Assembly: GCF_003248605.1 (NCBI RefSeq)
Contig: NZ_QFPF01000021.1
Coordinates: 1 to 30,500 of the forward strand
Length of the DNA stretch: 30,500 nucleotides
DNA from: Microbacterium sp.
Lineage (GTDB): Bacteria > Actinomycetota > Actinomycetes > Actinomycetales > Microbacteriaceae
Reading direction: 5' to 3'
A program made the translations under genes and the position numbers. Below the pieces are notes generated by a model. The model did no database searches. It was not told the origin of the DNA and saw only the letters and a program-made list of their open reading frames with translations. Within the stretch, counting starts at the first letter, position 1; the number at the start of each line of letters is the position of its first letter. Positions 1 through 8,535 of the stretch are shown piece by piece.

Positions 1-1
1 G

Positions 2-745
2 ATCGAGGGCCGCATGGTGATGGATCTCGACGCGATCGCGACCGCCTTCGACGACGGCGCCGGGATGCTGGTGCTCTGCAATCCGCACAACCCGCTCGGC
101 ACCGTCTTCACCCGCGACGAGCTCGACGCCGTCGCCCGCCTCGTCGACGCCAAGAACGGACGCGTGTTCTCGGACGAGATCCACGCGCCCCTCGTCTACG
201 CTCCCGCCCGGCACATCCCCTACGCCTCGATCTCGGACGCCGCGGCCGCACACACGATCACCGCGACCTCCGCATCCAAGGCCTGGAACCTGGCGGGCCT
301 GAAGTGTGCGCAGGTCATCCTCTCGAACGACGCCGACGTGACGGTCTGGGCCAAACTCGGCATGTGGGCAGGACACGGCACCTCGACACTCGGCGTCGTC
401 GCCGGCGTCGCCGCCTACACCGCCGGCGGCCCGTGGCTCGATCAGGTGATCGACTACCTCGATGCGAACCGCCGCGAACTCATCACCCTGCTCGCCGAAC
501 ACGCACCCCGCGCTCGCGTGACGATGCCGGAGGGCACCTACATCACCCTGATCGACATGCGCGACTACGGGCTGGAGGGCGATCTCGGCGCGTGGTTCCG
601 CGAGCACGCGGGCGTCGCGATGACCGACGGCGCCGCCTGCGGCGAAGCAGCCATCGGCCACGTGCGATTCGTCTTCGCGATGCCGCGCCCGCTGCTGCGC
701 GAGGCGATCACGCGCATCGGCGCGGCGCTCGCGCAACCGCGCTGA
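2..745 (+). CDS. MalY/PatB-type PLP aminotransferase (C-S lyase), 5' end missing
   Basis: C-terminal 247 residues of a fold-type I pyridoxal-phosphate enzyme; the reading frame is open to the left edge, so the start lies outside the window. Visible family marks are NPHNPLGTVFTRDEL, the aspartate-containing FSDEIHAPLVY strand that contacts the PLP ring nitrogen, and the Schiff-base lysine in TSASKAWNLAGLK. The DEIHAPL and KAWNLAGLK wording is characteristic of the MalY/PatB branch (cystathionine beta-lyase-like C-S lyases) rather than of aspartate aminotransferases. The expected reaction is beta-elimination of a cysteine-S-conjugate or cystathionine, in the cytoplasm. The substrate cannot be read from the sequence. 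It ends 29 bp before the convergent SDR gene. Family call is firm; substrate is inference. Confidence 0.88.
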   Translation: MEGRMVMDLDAIATAFDDGAGMLVLCNPHNPLGTVFTRDELDAVARLVDAKNGRVFSDEIHAPLVYAPARHIPYASISDAAAAHTITATSASKAWNLAGLKCAQVILSNDADVTVWAKLGMWAGHGTSTLGVVAGVAAYTAGGPWLDQVIDYLDANRRELITLLAEHAPRARVTMPEGTYITLIDMRDYGLEGDLGAWFREHAGVAMTDGAACGEAAIGHVRFVFAMPRPLLREAITRIGAALAQPR

Positions 746-774
746 CCCGCAGACGTCTCCCGCAGCCCGCTCGA

Positions 775-1719
775 TCAGCGCGCCGGGATCGCCGTGCGCG
801 TCAGCTCCTCCGACAGACGCCACACCCGCTTCGCGTCGGTCTCGCTGCGCAGAGGCGCATACGTCGTGTGCTCGGCGGGGGCACCGCCCAGATGACCGAG
901 CCCGCGCGGACCGTACAGCACACCGGGCTTCGCCGTCGGATCGGTCGCGGCCATCAGCGCCGGCAGGGCCGCCGTCTCGACGGTGCCGGCAAGGATGCCG
1001 CGCGCCGACATCGCCCGGATGATCCGCACCTGCGGGGTGTCGCCACCACGCCCCAGCTCCGGGCGCGCCGCCAGCAGGCTCGTCGGCGCCACACCGGGGT
1101 GCGACAGATTGCTCGTGATGCCCCACCCCTGCGCACGGCTGACGCGCTCGAGCTCGAGCCCGAACAGCCCGAACGCGATCTTGGACTGCACATACGCCCG
1201 CTGACCGTTGTAGCTGCGCTCCCAGTTCGTGTCGTCCCAGTTGATCGAACCGCGCCGCGCCGCGATGCTCACCTGCGACGTGACCCGCGCACGGCCCGCG
1301 CGCAGCAGCGGCAGCAGGTGCGAGACCAGCGCAAAATGCCCGAGGTAATTCGTGCCGAACTGCAGCTCGAACCCGTCGGCCGTGACCTGGCGCTCGGGCG
1401 GCGTCATGACACCCGCGTTGTTGATCAGGATGTGGATGGGATCCCCCTCGGCGCGCAGCGTCTCGCCGAGGGCTGCGACCGAGTCGAGCGACGAGAGATC
1501 GAGCGCACGCAGCGACACATTCGCGTGCGGCTGCGCGCCCCGGATCCGCTCAATCGCTGCCTCACCCTTGCGCACATTGCGCACGGGCAGAACGACCTCA
1601 GCGCCCGCCGCCGCCAGGCGGGCCGCGATCACCGATCCCATGCCATCGCTGGCGCCGGTCACGACGGCGCGCTTTCCGGTGAGGTCGGGAACGGGGTGAT
1701 CGATCGAAGTGCGGGCCAT
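775..1719 (-). CDS. SDR family NAD(P)-dependent oxidoreductase
   Basis: A 314-residue classical short-chain dehydrogenase. The cofactor motif TGASDGMG is at residues 21-28, NNAG at 100-103, and the catalytic Tyr-x3-Lys is Y176-K180 (YVQSK), with a serine near 151. The [13 protein letters not shown] segment and the long C-terminal part after the active site resemble the retinol-dehydrogenase/WWOX-like actinobacterial SDRs. The ATG at 1719 was chosen because AGGAG lies at the right distance upstream; the frame continues 29 codons further without such a site. It is divergent from an MmyB-type HTH regulator, a common pairing in actinobacteria in which the regulator is thought to control the neighbouring oxidoreductase. 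Substrate unknown. Confidence 0.9.
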   Translation of the reverse strand: MARTSIDHPVPDLTGKRAVVTGASDGMGSVIAARLAAAGAEVVLPVRNVRKGEAAIERIRGAQPHANVSLRALDLSSLDSVAALGETLRAEGDPIHILINNAGVMTPPERQVTADGFELQFGTNYLGHFALVSHLLPLLRAGRARVTSQVSIAARRGSINWDDTNWERSYNGQRAYVQSKIAFGLFGLELERVSRAQGWGITSNLSHPGVAPTSLLAARPELGRGGDTPQVRIIRAMSARGILAGTVETAALPALMAATDPTAKPGVLYGPRGLGHLGGAPAEHTTYAPLRSETDAKRVWRLSEELTRTAIPAR

Positions 1720-1775
1720 GGTGTGCTCCTGGTGTGTCGGGGGGCGGGGTGCGGGTCGGTGGCTTCGCGGTGCCC

Positions 1776-1797
1776 GATCGATCCTGCGCGCTCGATC
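1776..1797. promoter_or_regulatory. Candidate operator (inverted repeat) between SDR and HTH genes
   Basis: GATCGA (1776-1781) and TCGATC (1792-1797) form an inverted repeat with a 10-bp spacer in the divergent intergenic region. The centre-to-centre distance suits a dimeric regulator. The match is short, and GATCGA words are common in this DNA, so this is tentative. Confidence 0.25.
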
Positions 1798-1888
1798 CCG
1801 CAGCATCCACGGCCTGTTGATCCCAGGCTCGCGCGGCCACGGGTGAGCGGGCGTGGGGCAGGGTAGAACCGAGACGACGGGGGATGCT

Positions 1889-2725
1889 GTGATCGATCGA
1901 GCGGGACTCGCCGAATTCCTGCGCAGCCGGCGCGAGGCGCTGCAACCCGAGGACGTGGGACTTCACCGCGGCCCGCGCCGCCGCACCGACGGACTGCGTC
2001 GCGAGGAGGTCGCAGCTCTCAGCCACATGTCCGCCGACTACTACTCGCGTCTCGAACGCGAGCGCGGACCCCAGCCCTCCCCCCAGATGATCGCCTCGAT
2101 CGCGCAGGGCCTGCACCTCACGCTCGACGAACGCGACCACCTCTTCCGCCTGGCGGGGCACAACCCGCCCGCCCGCGGCGCGTTCAGCGCCCACGTTCCG
2201 CCCGGGATGCTGCGCATCCTCGACCGACTGACCGACACGCCCGCCGAGATCGTCACGGAACTCGGCGAGACGCTGCGCCAGAGCCCCCTCGGCGTCGCGC
2301 TCACCGGCGACCTGACCCGCTACGAAGGCGCGGCGCGCAGCGTCGGATACCGGTGGTTCACCGACGCGGACGTGCGCCGGCTGTACCCGGCGGAGGATCA
2401 CGACTTCATGTCGCGCCTGTACGCGTCTGGACTGCGCGAGATCTCGACCCTGCGAGGGCCCGGATCACGCGCGGCGCACTACGTCGATCTGCTGCTCGAA
2501 CAGAGCCCCGAGTTCGAGCGGTACTGGCGCGAGCACGAGGTGGGCGTGCGCCCGCACGACATCAAGAGATTCGTGCACCCCGAGGTCGGTGCACTCGAAC
2601 TGAGCTGTCAGCGACTCGTCGACCCCGCCGAGTCGCACTCGCTCCTGGTCTACACCGCCGCCCCCGGCAGCGAGAGCCACGAGAAGCTGCGCATGCTCGC
2701 CGTCATCGGGGCCGGCGTCGGCTAG
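1889..2725 (+). CDS. Helix-turn-helix regulator with MmyB-like ligand-binding domain
   Basis: About 278 residues. The N-terminal XRE-type HTH contains the family signature [22 protein letters not shown], followed by [29 protein letters not shown]. From about residue 105 comes the MmyB-like PAS-type ligand-binding domain, which is thought to bind fatty-acid-like ligands. The GTG at 1889 fits the usual N-terminus (V/[18 protein letters not shown]) and has GGGGGA just upstream. A GTG at 1853 would add 12 residues but lies upstream of a -10-like TAGAAC (1864-1869), so it is disfavoured. Probably a repressor or activator of the divergent SDR gene (inference from gene layout). Confidence 0.88.
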   Translation: MIDRAGLAEFLRSRREALQPEDVGLHRGPRRRTDGLRREEVAALSHMSADYYSRLERERGPQPSPQMIASIAQGLHLTLDERDHLFRLAGHNPPARGAFSAHVPPGMLRILDRLTDTPAEIVTELGETLRQSPLGVALTGDLTRYEGAARSVGYRWFTDADVRRLYPAEDHDFMSRLYASGLREISTLRGPGSRAAHYVDLLLEQSPEFERYWREHEVGVRPHDIKRFVHPEVGALELSCQRLVDPAESHSLLVYTAAPGSESHEKLRMLAVIGAGVG

Positions 2726-2741
2726 GGCGGCTCAGCTGACT

Positions 2742-2763
2742 GTTCACCTCGCGTTCGCTTACG
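2742..2763 (+). promoter_or_regulatory. Putative PHO box (PhoP direct repeats) upstream of phnDCE-like operon
   Basis: Two adjacent 11-nt direct repeat units, GTTCACCTCGC (2742-2752) and GTTCGCTTACG (2753-2763), match the architecture of actinobacterial PhoP boxes, whose core is GTTCACC repeated every 11 nt. A weaker unit (CTCAGCTGACT) precedes them. The site lies about 80 bp upstream of the substrate-binding protein start, consistent with activation of the operon under phosphate limitation. The match is by eye. Confidence 0.55.
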
Positions 2764-2845
2764 AGTCCAGCAGTCTCGTAATTGCACGTCACCCGCGCGG
2801 GTTTGCATACCGATGGTCTTGAAATCATCGGAAAGGACCCCCGCC

Positions 2846-3790
2846 ATGTCCCGTGTCATGTCCCGCTCCACCCGCTCCTCCCTCCGCCTGCTCGCCCTCA
2901 CCGGCGCCGCCGCCATCGCCCTCACCGGCTGCCAGGCCGCCACCGCCGACGCATCCGGCGACGCATCCGGTGAGGCCGCAGCATCCGACGCCCCCATCAC
3001 GATCGCGACCATCCCGCTCGGCGACGACCCGAGCGTCGAGAACCCCGCCGACGCGCTCGCGCGGCTGATCGCCGAGGAGACCGGACGCGAGGTCGAGGTC
3101 ACCGACGTGCCCGACTACCTCAGCGTCGTCGAGGCGATTCGCGCCGACCACGTCGACATCGGCATCATGAGCGGCTTTCCCTCGGCCCTCGCCGTGAACA
3201 CGGGCGAGGTCGACGCGCTCGTCGCCTGGGCGGCCGACGACACCCCCGTCTCGACCTGCGTCGTGCTCGCCGACTCCCCCATCGAGACCCTCGAAGACCT
3301 CGAGGGCACCACGGTCGCCTTCGCCGATCAAGCCTCGAGCTCGGGCTATTTCATGCCCGTGCACATGCTGCACGAGGCCGGCCTCGAGAACGGCGTCGAC
3401 TACGAGGGCGTCTTCTCGGGCGGCCACGAGGGCAGCTTCATCGCGCTGCAGCAGGGACAGGTGGATGCTGCATGCACCGCCGTCATGCTCACCGAGCTGG
3501 GTGCACCCTACTTCCCGTTCGCGGACGGCGAGTGGCGCGGGGTCGGCGAGAGCGCCTCGATGCCGGTCTCGGGGAGCGTCCTCGTGCGCCCCTCGCTCGA
3601 CGCCGAGACCCGCACGCTGCTCGAGGAGGCGATCCCCGCCGTCTTCTCCGAGGAGAACGCCGAGGCGCTGGGCGCGTACGGTGAGGGCTTCATCGGCCAG
3701 GAGATCATGATCGCCCCCGACGCGAGCATCTTCGACGGGTTCGTCGACATCGCCGCCGTCGCGGGCGTCCAGCTCGAGGACCTGCGCTGA
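2846..3790 (+). CDS. phnD: Phosphate/phosphite/phosphonate ABC transporter substrate-binding lipoprotein (PhnD-like)
   Basis: 314 residues. The N-terminus is a lipoprotein signal: positively charged start, hydrophobic run, lipobox ALTGC with the lipid-accepting Cys29, then an Ala/Ser/Asp-rich linker. The mature part reads as a PhnD-type periplasmic-binding fold: TIATIPLGDDPS at the start, SVVEAIRADHVDIGIMSGFPSAL, and a DLEGTTVAFADQASSSGY segment typical of phosphonate/phosphite binding proteins. The ATG at 2846 is chosen over 2813 because GAAAGGA lies 8-9 nt upstream and the signal peptide then has normal length. The stop overlaps the next start (TGATG). It should deliver a phosphorus ligand to the PhnE/PhnC transporter; the exact ligand (phosphonate, phosphite or phosphate ester) is not visible. 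Confidence 0.9.
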   Translation: MSRVMSRSTRSSLRLLALTGAAAIALTGCQAATADASGDASGEAAASDAPITIATIPLGDDPSVENPADALARLIAEETGREVEVTDVPDYLSVVEAIRADHVDIGIMSGFPSALAVNTGEVDALVAWAADDTPVSTCVVLADSPIETLEDLEGTTVAFADQASSSGYFMPVHMLHEAGLENGVDYEGVFSGGHEGSFIALQQGQVDAACTAVMLTELGAPYFPFADGEWRGVGESASMPVSGSVLVRPSLDAETRTLLEEAIPAVFSEENAEALGAYGEGFIGQEIMIAPDASIFDGFVDIAAVAGVQLEDLR

Positions 3791-4611
3791 TGACGGCGCT
3801 CGCCCCGGCGGTGCGCGCGCCCCAAGGCCCGCCCTCGACCGGTCCCGTCGTGGACGTGCAGGACCTCTCTGTCGCCTACGCCGACACGAGCGTGCTCGAG
3901 GGAGTGGACCTCCAGCTGCACCCGGGCGAGATGGTCGCCCTCCTCGGCGCCTCCGGCTCGGGAAAGTCCACCCTGATGCGCAGCCTCACCGGATTCGCAC
4001 CCATCACGGCCGGCCGCATCACGGTCGCCGGCCGTGATGTCGCCTCCCTCCGCCCGCGAGAGATGCGGACCCTGCGCTCCGACGTCGGACAGATCTTCCA
4101 GCAGTTCAACCTCATCCCCCGCATGAGCATGCTCACGAACGTGCTGACCGGGGGCCTTCACCGCGCCGGGCCGTACAACCTGGTCGGCGGCTTCGGGCGC
4201 GAGCAGCGCACCCGAGCCCTGGAGCTGCTCGACCGGGTCGGCATCGCCCACAAGGCGACCGCACCCGCCCGCTCGCTCAGCGGCGGGCAGCAGCAGCGCG
4301 TCGCGATCGCCCGCGCCCTCATGCAGCGGCCGCGCGTGATCCTCGCCGACGAACCCGTCGCGTCGCTCGATCCCAGACTGGCCGACTCGGTGCTCGCTCT
4401 GCTGCGCGAGATCGCCGAAAACGACGGCATCCCGGTGCTGGTCAGCCTGCACGTGCTGCCGCTCGCGCTTGGCCACAGCGACCGCATCGTGGGCCTGCGC
4501 CACGGCGAGGTGCGGGTCGCAGCCCCCACGACCGAACTCGACGCCGAGAGCCTCGCGGTGCTGTACGACGACACCGAAGGGGGACACGACCATGACGACC
4601 ACATCTTCTGA
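3790..4611 (+). CDS. phnC: Phosphonate-type ABC transporter ATP-binding protein (PhnC-like)
   Basis: 273-residue ABC ATPase. Walker A is GASGSGKST at residues 53-61, the Q-loop is in IFQQFNLIPRMSML, the signature is LSGGQQQRVAIARAL from 163, Walker B is VILADEP at 183-189, and the switch histidine is in VSLHVLPLAL. The wording QFNLIPRMSMLTNVLTGGL is characteristic of PhnC rather than PstB. Its start shares one base with the phnD stop, and it overlaps the permease start by 20 nt, so translational coupling is likely. It powers import by the PhnE permease at the cytoplasmic membrane. Confidence 0.93.
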   Translation: MTALAPAVRAPQGPPSTGPVVDVQDLSVAYADTSVLEGVDLQLHPGEMVALLGASGSGKSTLMRSLTGFAPITAGRITVAGRDVASLRPREMRTLRSDVGQIFQQFNLIPRMSMLTNVLTGGLHRAGPYNLVGGFGREQRTRALELLDRVGIAHKATAPARSLSGGQQQRVAIARALMQRPRVILADEPVASLDPRLADSVLALLREIAENDGIPVLVSLHVLPLALGHSDRIVGLRHGEVRVAAPTTELDAESLAVLYDDTEGGHDHDDHIF

Positions 4612-5443
4612 GCGCCCGCCGCGCACCCGCGAGCGCACGCCCGCGACCCTCGACCCGGCCGAGCGCCACCGCCTCGAGCGCGCGATGCGGCTGCCGCGCA
4701 CCCGGTTCCTCCTCGGCATCCCGATCGCGATCCTCGTGCTGCTGTGGTCGTTCCAGGGCGCGGAGTTCAACGTCGGCAAGCTCGCCGAGGGCGCCGTCAA
4801 CATGTCGGAGTTCATGAGCCGGCTCTTCCCGCCGGATTTCAGCGACTTCGGCACCATCGTGGCGCTGCTCATCGAGACCCTCCAGATGGCGATCGTGGGT
4901 ACCGTGCTCGGCGCGGTCCTCTCGCTCGTGGTCGCGTTCGGCGCGTCGTCGAATCTCGCGCCCACCTGGCTCTACTACTGCTCCCGGTGGGTCATGAACA
5001 TCATCCGCGCGGTGCCCGACCTGGTCTTCGCGCTCATGTTCGTCTCGGCCGTCGGCCTCGGCCCCTTCGCCGGAATCCTCGCCATGACCCTCGGTTCGAT
5101 CGGCTCGATCGGCAAGGTCTTCGCCGAGGCCATGGAATCCGTCGACCCCGGCCCTCTGACCGCGATGGAGGCGGTCGGCGCCTCCAAACGCCAGGTGATC
5201 CAGTACGGCGTGCTGCCGCAGGCGGCACCCCTGCTCGTGTCGTACACGCTGCTGCTGTTCGAGGGCAACGTGCGCGGGGCGACGATCCTCGGCCTCGTCG
5301 GCGCCGGCGGCATCGGCCTCGAGCTGACCACCGCCATGCGCATGTACGACTACGGGCACCTGAGCGCCATCATCATCTGCATCATCGTGCTCGTCACGGC
5401 CATCGACCAGGGCAGCGCCCTCATCAGAAAGCGAATCACATGA
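4592..5443 (+). CDS. phnE: Phosphonate-type ABC transporter permease (PhnE-like)
   Basis: 283 residues. After a charged cytoplasmic N-terminus of about 30 residues comes a first membrane segment (FLLGIPIAILVLLW), then a binding-protein-dependent transport domain with several further hydrophobic helices. The EAA loop that docks on the ATPase is visible as EAMESVDPGPLTAMEAVGAS followed by KRQVIQYGVLPQA. GGATILGLVGAGGIGLEL-type wording near the C-terminus is standard for PhnE. The ATG at 4592 lies inside the end of phnC with a GAAGGGGG ribosome-binding site; no better start exists in the frame. Its stop overlaps the phosphatase start (ATGA). Confidence 0.92.
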   Translation: MTTTSSERPPRTRERTPATLDPAERHRLERAMRLPRTRFLLGIPIAILVLLWSFQGAEFNVGKLAEGAVNMSEFMSRLFPPDFSDFGTIVALLIETLQMAIVGTVLGAVLSLVVAFGASSNLAPTWLYYCSRWVMNIIRAVPDLVFALMFVSAVGLGPFAGILAMTLGSIGSIGKVFAEAMESVDPGPLTAMEAVGASKRQVIQYGVLPQAAPLLVSYTLLLFEGNVRGATILGLVGAGGIGLELTTAMRMYDYGHLSAIIICIIVLVTAIDQGSALIRKRIT

Positions 5444-6207
5444 CCACCATCGACATCACCCTGAGCGCTCCCGTCAACCTGCGCGACCTCGGCGGCATCC
5501 CCGTCGCCGGCGGCACCCTGCGCCCGGGGCTGGCCGTGCGCGCCGACGACCTCTCGATGATCACCGAGGCGGATGCCGTCACCCTCACCGAGCGCGGACT
5601 CTCGAGCGTCATCGACCTCCGCTCGAGCGGCGAGGTCGCCCTCACCGGCCGCGGGCCGCTCGCGGGGCTTCCCGTCGCCTACCACCACCTGCCGCTCATG
5701 GCCGACATCGGCGAGGGGATGCCGCGCGAGGGCCTGCGCGCCTTCACCCACGAGGCGATGGGCCGGATGTACGTGCGCATGGTCGAGGGCGCGGCGCCGC
5801 AGCTCGCGACCGCTCTCACCGTCATCGCGCTCGCGCCCGGCGCGACCGCGTTCCACTGCGCCGCCGGACGCGACCGCACCGGCGTCGTGGCCGCGCTCCT
5901 GCTGCTCGCCCTCGGCGCCACCGACGACGACATCGTCGAGGACTACGCCCGCACCGAGCCGAACATGTCGGCCATCAACGAGCGCATGCGCCCCGTCATG
6001 GGCGTGCTGCTCGGGCGGCTCGGATTCGACCTCGACGAGATGACCGCGCTGCAGTCCGGCCTGGGCGAGGCGGCGATGGCGATCTCGATGCGCGTCCTGC
6101 TCGGCGAGCTGCGCGAACGCCACGGCGACCCGCTCGCGCCCGTGCGCGCTGCCGGCCTCGGCGACGAGACGATCGCGCGCCTGCGGGCGCGGGCGGTCGG
6201 CGCATGA
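5440..6207 (+). CDS. Tyrosine-protein phosphatase family protein (PF13350-like)
   Basis: 255 residues, with the Cys-x5-Arg phosphatase P-loop HCAAGRDRTG (nucleophile C140, R146). The N-terminus NLRDLGGIPVAGGTLRPGLAVRADDL and the middle IDLRSSGEV segment are hallmarks of the actinobacterial tyrosine/serine phosphatase family related to M. tuberculosis PtpB. There is no signal peptide, so it acts in the cytoplasm. Start and stop both overlap neighbours by 4 nt (ATGA), so it is an integral member of the transporter operon. Given that context, a plausible role is releasing phosphate from an imported phosphate ester, but a protein or phosphoinositide substrate is equally possible. Role is inference; family is clear. 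Confidence 0.88.
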   Translation: MTTIDITLSAPVNLRDLGGIPVAGGTLRPGLAVRADDLSMITEADAVTLTERGLSSVIDLRSSGEVALTGRGPLAGLPVAYHHLPLMADIGEGMPREGLRAFTHEAMGRMYVRMVEGAAPQLATALTVIALAPGATAFHCAAGRDRTGVVAALLLLALGATDDDIVEDYARTEPNMSAINERMRPVMGVLLGRLGFDLDEMTALQSGLGEAAMAISMRVLLGELRERHGDPLAPVRAAGLGDETIARLRARAVGA

Positions 6208-6824
6208 GCGCGGGCGCGGCGATCGCCCCGCGCCGCCCCGGTCGTCCCCGCGACGAAGACATCGACGGACAGATCCTCGACGCCGCACTGGCGCTCATCG
6301 ACGCCGGCGAGCCCGTTACGGTGAGCCGTGTCGTCGCCGGCTCCGGTGTCAGCCGCGCCGCCCTGTACCGGCGCTGGCCCTCGCTCACGCAGCTGATCGC
6401 CGCCGCACTCGACCAGGGCCGCGTCGTGCCCGGCCCGCTCGACCTCGGCGACGACGAGGCGAGCGTCAAGGCGGCGGTCCTCGGGGCGCTCTTCGGCGAT
6501 CCCGAGACCGCGCTCGCCGGCTACCCGGAGCAGCGCTTCCGCCAGCGGATCGCGCTCGCGATGGCGGACCGCGGACTGCAGCGCGCCTACTGGACCAGCC
6601 ACGTATCCCGGCGCCGGGTCAGCCTCGAAGCAGCCCTGCGCACGGCGATCGAGCGCGGCATCCTGCGTCCCGAGCTCGATCCCGCCGCCTGCTTCGATCT
6701 GCTCGCGGGCGTGGTCTACTACCAGATCGTCGTGCGCGGCGACAGCTTCAGCGACCCGGCGATGCGAGACCGATGCCGCGCCGGGTTCGAGGTGGCGTGG
6801 GAGGGTATGGTGCGGCGTAGGTAG
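6204..6824 (+). CDS. TetR/AcrR family transcriptional regulator
   Basis: 206 residues. The N-terminus is a basic RRPGRPRDEDIDGQILDAAL stretch, followed by a TetR HTH (about residues 38-62: VTVSRVVAGSGVSRAALYRRWPS). The C-terminal ligand-binding domain contains SRRRVSLEAALRTAIERGILRPELD and a final hydrophobic helix, the layout of the TetR_C_11-like group. It overlaps the phosphatase stop by 4 nt, so the operon encodes its own regulator. Possible targets are the operon itself or the oxidoreductase that follows; no clear palindromic operator was seen upstream of the operon. Confidence 0.88.
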   Translation: MSAGAAIAPRRPGRPRDEDIDGQILDAALALIDAGEPVTVSRVVAGSGVSRAALYRRWPSLTQLIAAALDQGRVVPGPLDLGDDEASVKAAVLGALFGDPETALAGYPEQRFRQRIALAMADRGLQRAYWTSHVSRRRVSLEAALRTAIERGILRPELDPAACFDLLAGVVYYQIVVRGDSFSDPAMRDRCRAGFEVAWEGMVRRR

Positions 6825-6853
6825 GGCGCCGCAGCGATGCAGGGAGATCACGA

Positions 6854-7654
6854 ATGACGGACACGCGCGCGCACGACCCGGCTCTCGGAGCCGTCTCGAT
6901 CGGGATCGCGGCCGCGGCGGGCCCGGAGGTCGCCGCCCGGATCGCGCCCGCCGCGCAGGACGCCGGATTCCGTGCGCTGTGGGTCAACGACACCCCCGGA
7001 CACGACGCCCTCGAGGTGCTCGCCGCGGCCGCCACCGTCACGAAGCACCTGGTGCTCGCGACAGGCGTCGTGCCGGTGGATCGACGCCCACCCGCCTCGA
7101 TCCTGCGCACGGTGCGCGACCTGGGCCTGCCCGAGGATCGACTCGTGCTCGGCATCGGCTCGGGCGCCCTGCGCCGCGGCGCGCTCGAGTCCGTCGACGA
7201 TGCCGCGCGGGCGCTGCGATCAGCGACTGTGGCCGAGGTCTACGTCGGCGCCCTCGGCCCCCGCATGCGCGCACTCGCGGCACGGGCCGCACACGGCGCC
7301 CTGCTGAGCTGGCTGACCCCCGAGGCCGCACGCGAACAGACCGAACCGCTCGCCGCGGCGGGCTCCCGATCCGCCCTCTACGTGCGTACCGCGTGGGACG
7401 CCGACGCGAACGATCGGCTCGACGACGAGGCCCACCGTTACGCGGCGATCCCCTCCTACGCCGCCCACTTCGGCCGGCTCGGCATCACCGCACTCGACAC
7501 GGTGATCCGGGGCGGGGATGCTGCGGCTCCGCGCCGCGTGCAGCGTTATCGCGCCGCCGTCGACGAGGTGGTGCTGCGCGCCATCGTCGCCGACGACACC
7601 CCGGACGCCTACCTGCGTTCTGTGCACCGCGCGGCGGAGGTCGTCGCGGGGTAG
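6854..7654 (+). CDS. LLM class flavin-dependent oxidoreductase (luciferase-like)
   Basis: 266 residues with the luciferase-like monooxygenase pattern: a first strand at VSIGIAAAAGPE, AQDAGFRALWVND, VTKHLVLATGVVPVDRR, and the LPEDRLVLGIGSG motif typical of F420/FMN-dependent LLM proteins. It is shorter than most members (about 290-350), mainly in the insertion after the GIGSG region. AGGGAG upstream of 6854 serves as ribosome-binding site; the gap to the TetR gene is 29 bp, so it is probably co-transcribed. The cofactor (FMN or F420) and substrate cannot be told from sequence alone. It converges on the DUF2510 gene 6 bp downstream. Confidence 0.85.
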   Translation: MTDTRAHDPALGAVSIGIAAAAGPEVAARIAPAAQDAGFRALWVNDTPGHDALEVLAAAATVTKHLVLATGVVPVDRRPPASILRTVRDLGLPEDRLVLGIGSGALRRGALESVDDAARALRSATVAEVYVGALGPRMRALAARAAHGALLSWLTPEAAREQTEPLAAAGSRSALYVRTAWDADANDRLDDEAHRYAAIPSYAAHFGRLGITALDTVIRGGDAAAPRRVQRYRAAVDEVVLRAIVADDTPDAYLRSVHRAAEVVAG

Positions 7655-7660
7655 CGGGCC

Positions 7661-8401
7661 TCAGACCGAGCGAAGGGCCTCGTCGCGGCGACGGGCGGCG
7701 ATCGCCTCGATGCGGTGCGCAAGCGCCCGCGGCTCATCGACCGCCGCGGGGTTCACAGCGCACCAGAGCGCCCAGTCCGTGCTTGCCACGTGGAACACCG
7801 CCGTGCGCAGGTCGGTGTACTCCTTCTTGACCTGAGCGCCGACCTCGTCGGTGCCGTCGCCGAAGATCGTGCCCGCACTCACGAGCTGCTCACCGTCGAG
7901 GTAGACGCGGGCGCGCGTGTACGCGTCTATCGGGTGCGCGGCCGCGGCCTGCCATACACGATCCTCGTACACCTCGATCGGGTGCGTCACCGAAGGATCC
8001 GAGCGCAGCGGCTCGGACCGGCGCCACCCCTCGAGGGAGACCACACCGAGCTTGCGTGGCTCGACCACTCCCGCGGCGCGCCGGGCTGTGGCCAGCCGCA
8101 TCCGCGCACTCTCGACCGCCTTGCGTCCGCCGCGGGAGGTGGCGAACCGATCGAGGTCGTCGATGAGCGCCGCCTCGCCCGGGATGTCGCGGGCGAGGGC
8201 CGCCGCCACGATGCGCTCGATGCGGCGCTCGAGCTCGGCGTCGGAACCCTCCGGGAGCGCGCCCTGCGGAATCAGGTGCGCCGACGGATCGTACGGTGTG
8301 GTGTGCGCGGTCCAGGCATCGCCGTCCCACCAGCGCAACGCCTGCGCGCCGTCGTGCTCCGGGTACCAGCCCGGGGGCGTCGTGGCGAAGTTTTCGGGCA
8401 T
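7661..8401 (-). CDS. DUF2510 domain-containing protein
   Basis: 246 residues. The N-terminus holds a DUF2510 motif (PPGWYPEHDGAQALRWWDGDAWT, residues about 9-31), a short WW-like module common in actinobacterial membrane-associated or secreted proteins. The rest is a charged helical stretch (ERRIERIVAAALARDIPGEA) followed by a mixed alpha/beta region with VYEDRVWQAAAAHPIDAYTRARVYLDGEQ. No membrane helix is visible. The ATG at 8401 starts directly before the domain; an upstream ATG 13 codons earlier is possible. A -10-like TAATGT lies at 8437-8442 on the minus strand. Function unknown. Confidence 0.75.
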   Translation of the reverse strand: MPENFATTPPGWYPEHDGAQALRWWDGDAWTAHTTPYDPSAHLIPQGALPEGSDAELERRIERIVAAALARDIPGEAALIDDLDRFATSRGGRKAVESARMRLATARRAAGVVEPRKLGVVSLEGWRRSEPLRSDPSVTHPIEVYEDRVWQAAAAHPIDAYTRARVYLDGEQLVSAGTIFGDGTDEVGAQVKKEYTDLRTAVFHVASTDWALWCAVNPAAVDEPRALAHRIEAIAARRRDEALRSV

Positions 8402-8465
8402 GGCCGACCCCAATCGATCCTCACTCCCCCGCGCACACATTAGCGGTTCGGCCCCTCGCGCCGGA

Positions 8466-8480
8466 TACCCCTGAGGGGTA
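8466..8480. promoter_or_regulatory. CsoR-type copper operator 1
   Basis: TACCCCTGAGGGGTA is a near-perfect palindrome (arms TACCCC/GGGGTA, 3-bp centre), the known form of CsoR operators (G-tract pseudopalindrome flanked by TA). It lies between the divergent DUF2510 and DUF305 genes, 32 bp from operator 2, about three helical turns. Confidence 0.72.
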
Positions 8481-8497
8481 CCATGGTCGCTAGATGA

Positions 8498-8512
8498 TAC
8501 CCCCATGGGGTA
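8498..8512. promoter_or_regulatory. CsoR-type copper operator 2
   Basis: TACCCCCATGGGGTA has the same arms as operator 1 with a different 3-bp centre. It ends 23 bp before the DUF305 start and overlaps the presumed promoter, as expected of a CsoR site where apo-repressor blocks transcription until Cu(I) binds. Confidence 0.75.
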
Positions 8513-8535
8513 CCAAGAGCGAATGAGGTATCGAC

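Noticed and set aside
304..1866. Long Arg-rich plus-strand frame across the aminotransferase and SDR genes
   Set aside because: High-GC shadow frame: composition is Arg/Ala/His-rich with no domain, and it opposes a well-supported SDR gene.
3508..4965. Long minus-strand frame opposite phnD-phnC-phnE
   Set aside because: Antisense shadow of three clear transporter genes; no recognisable motif.
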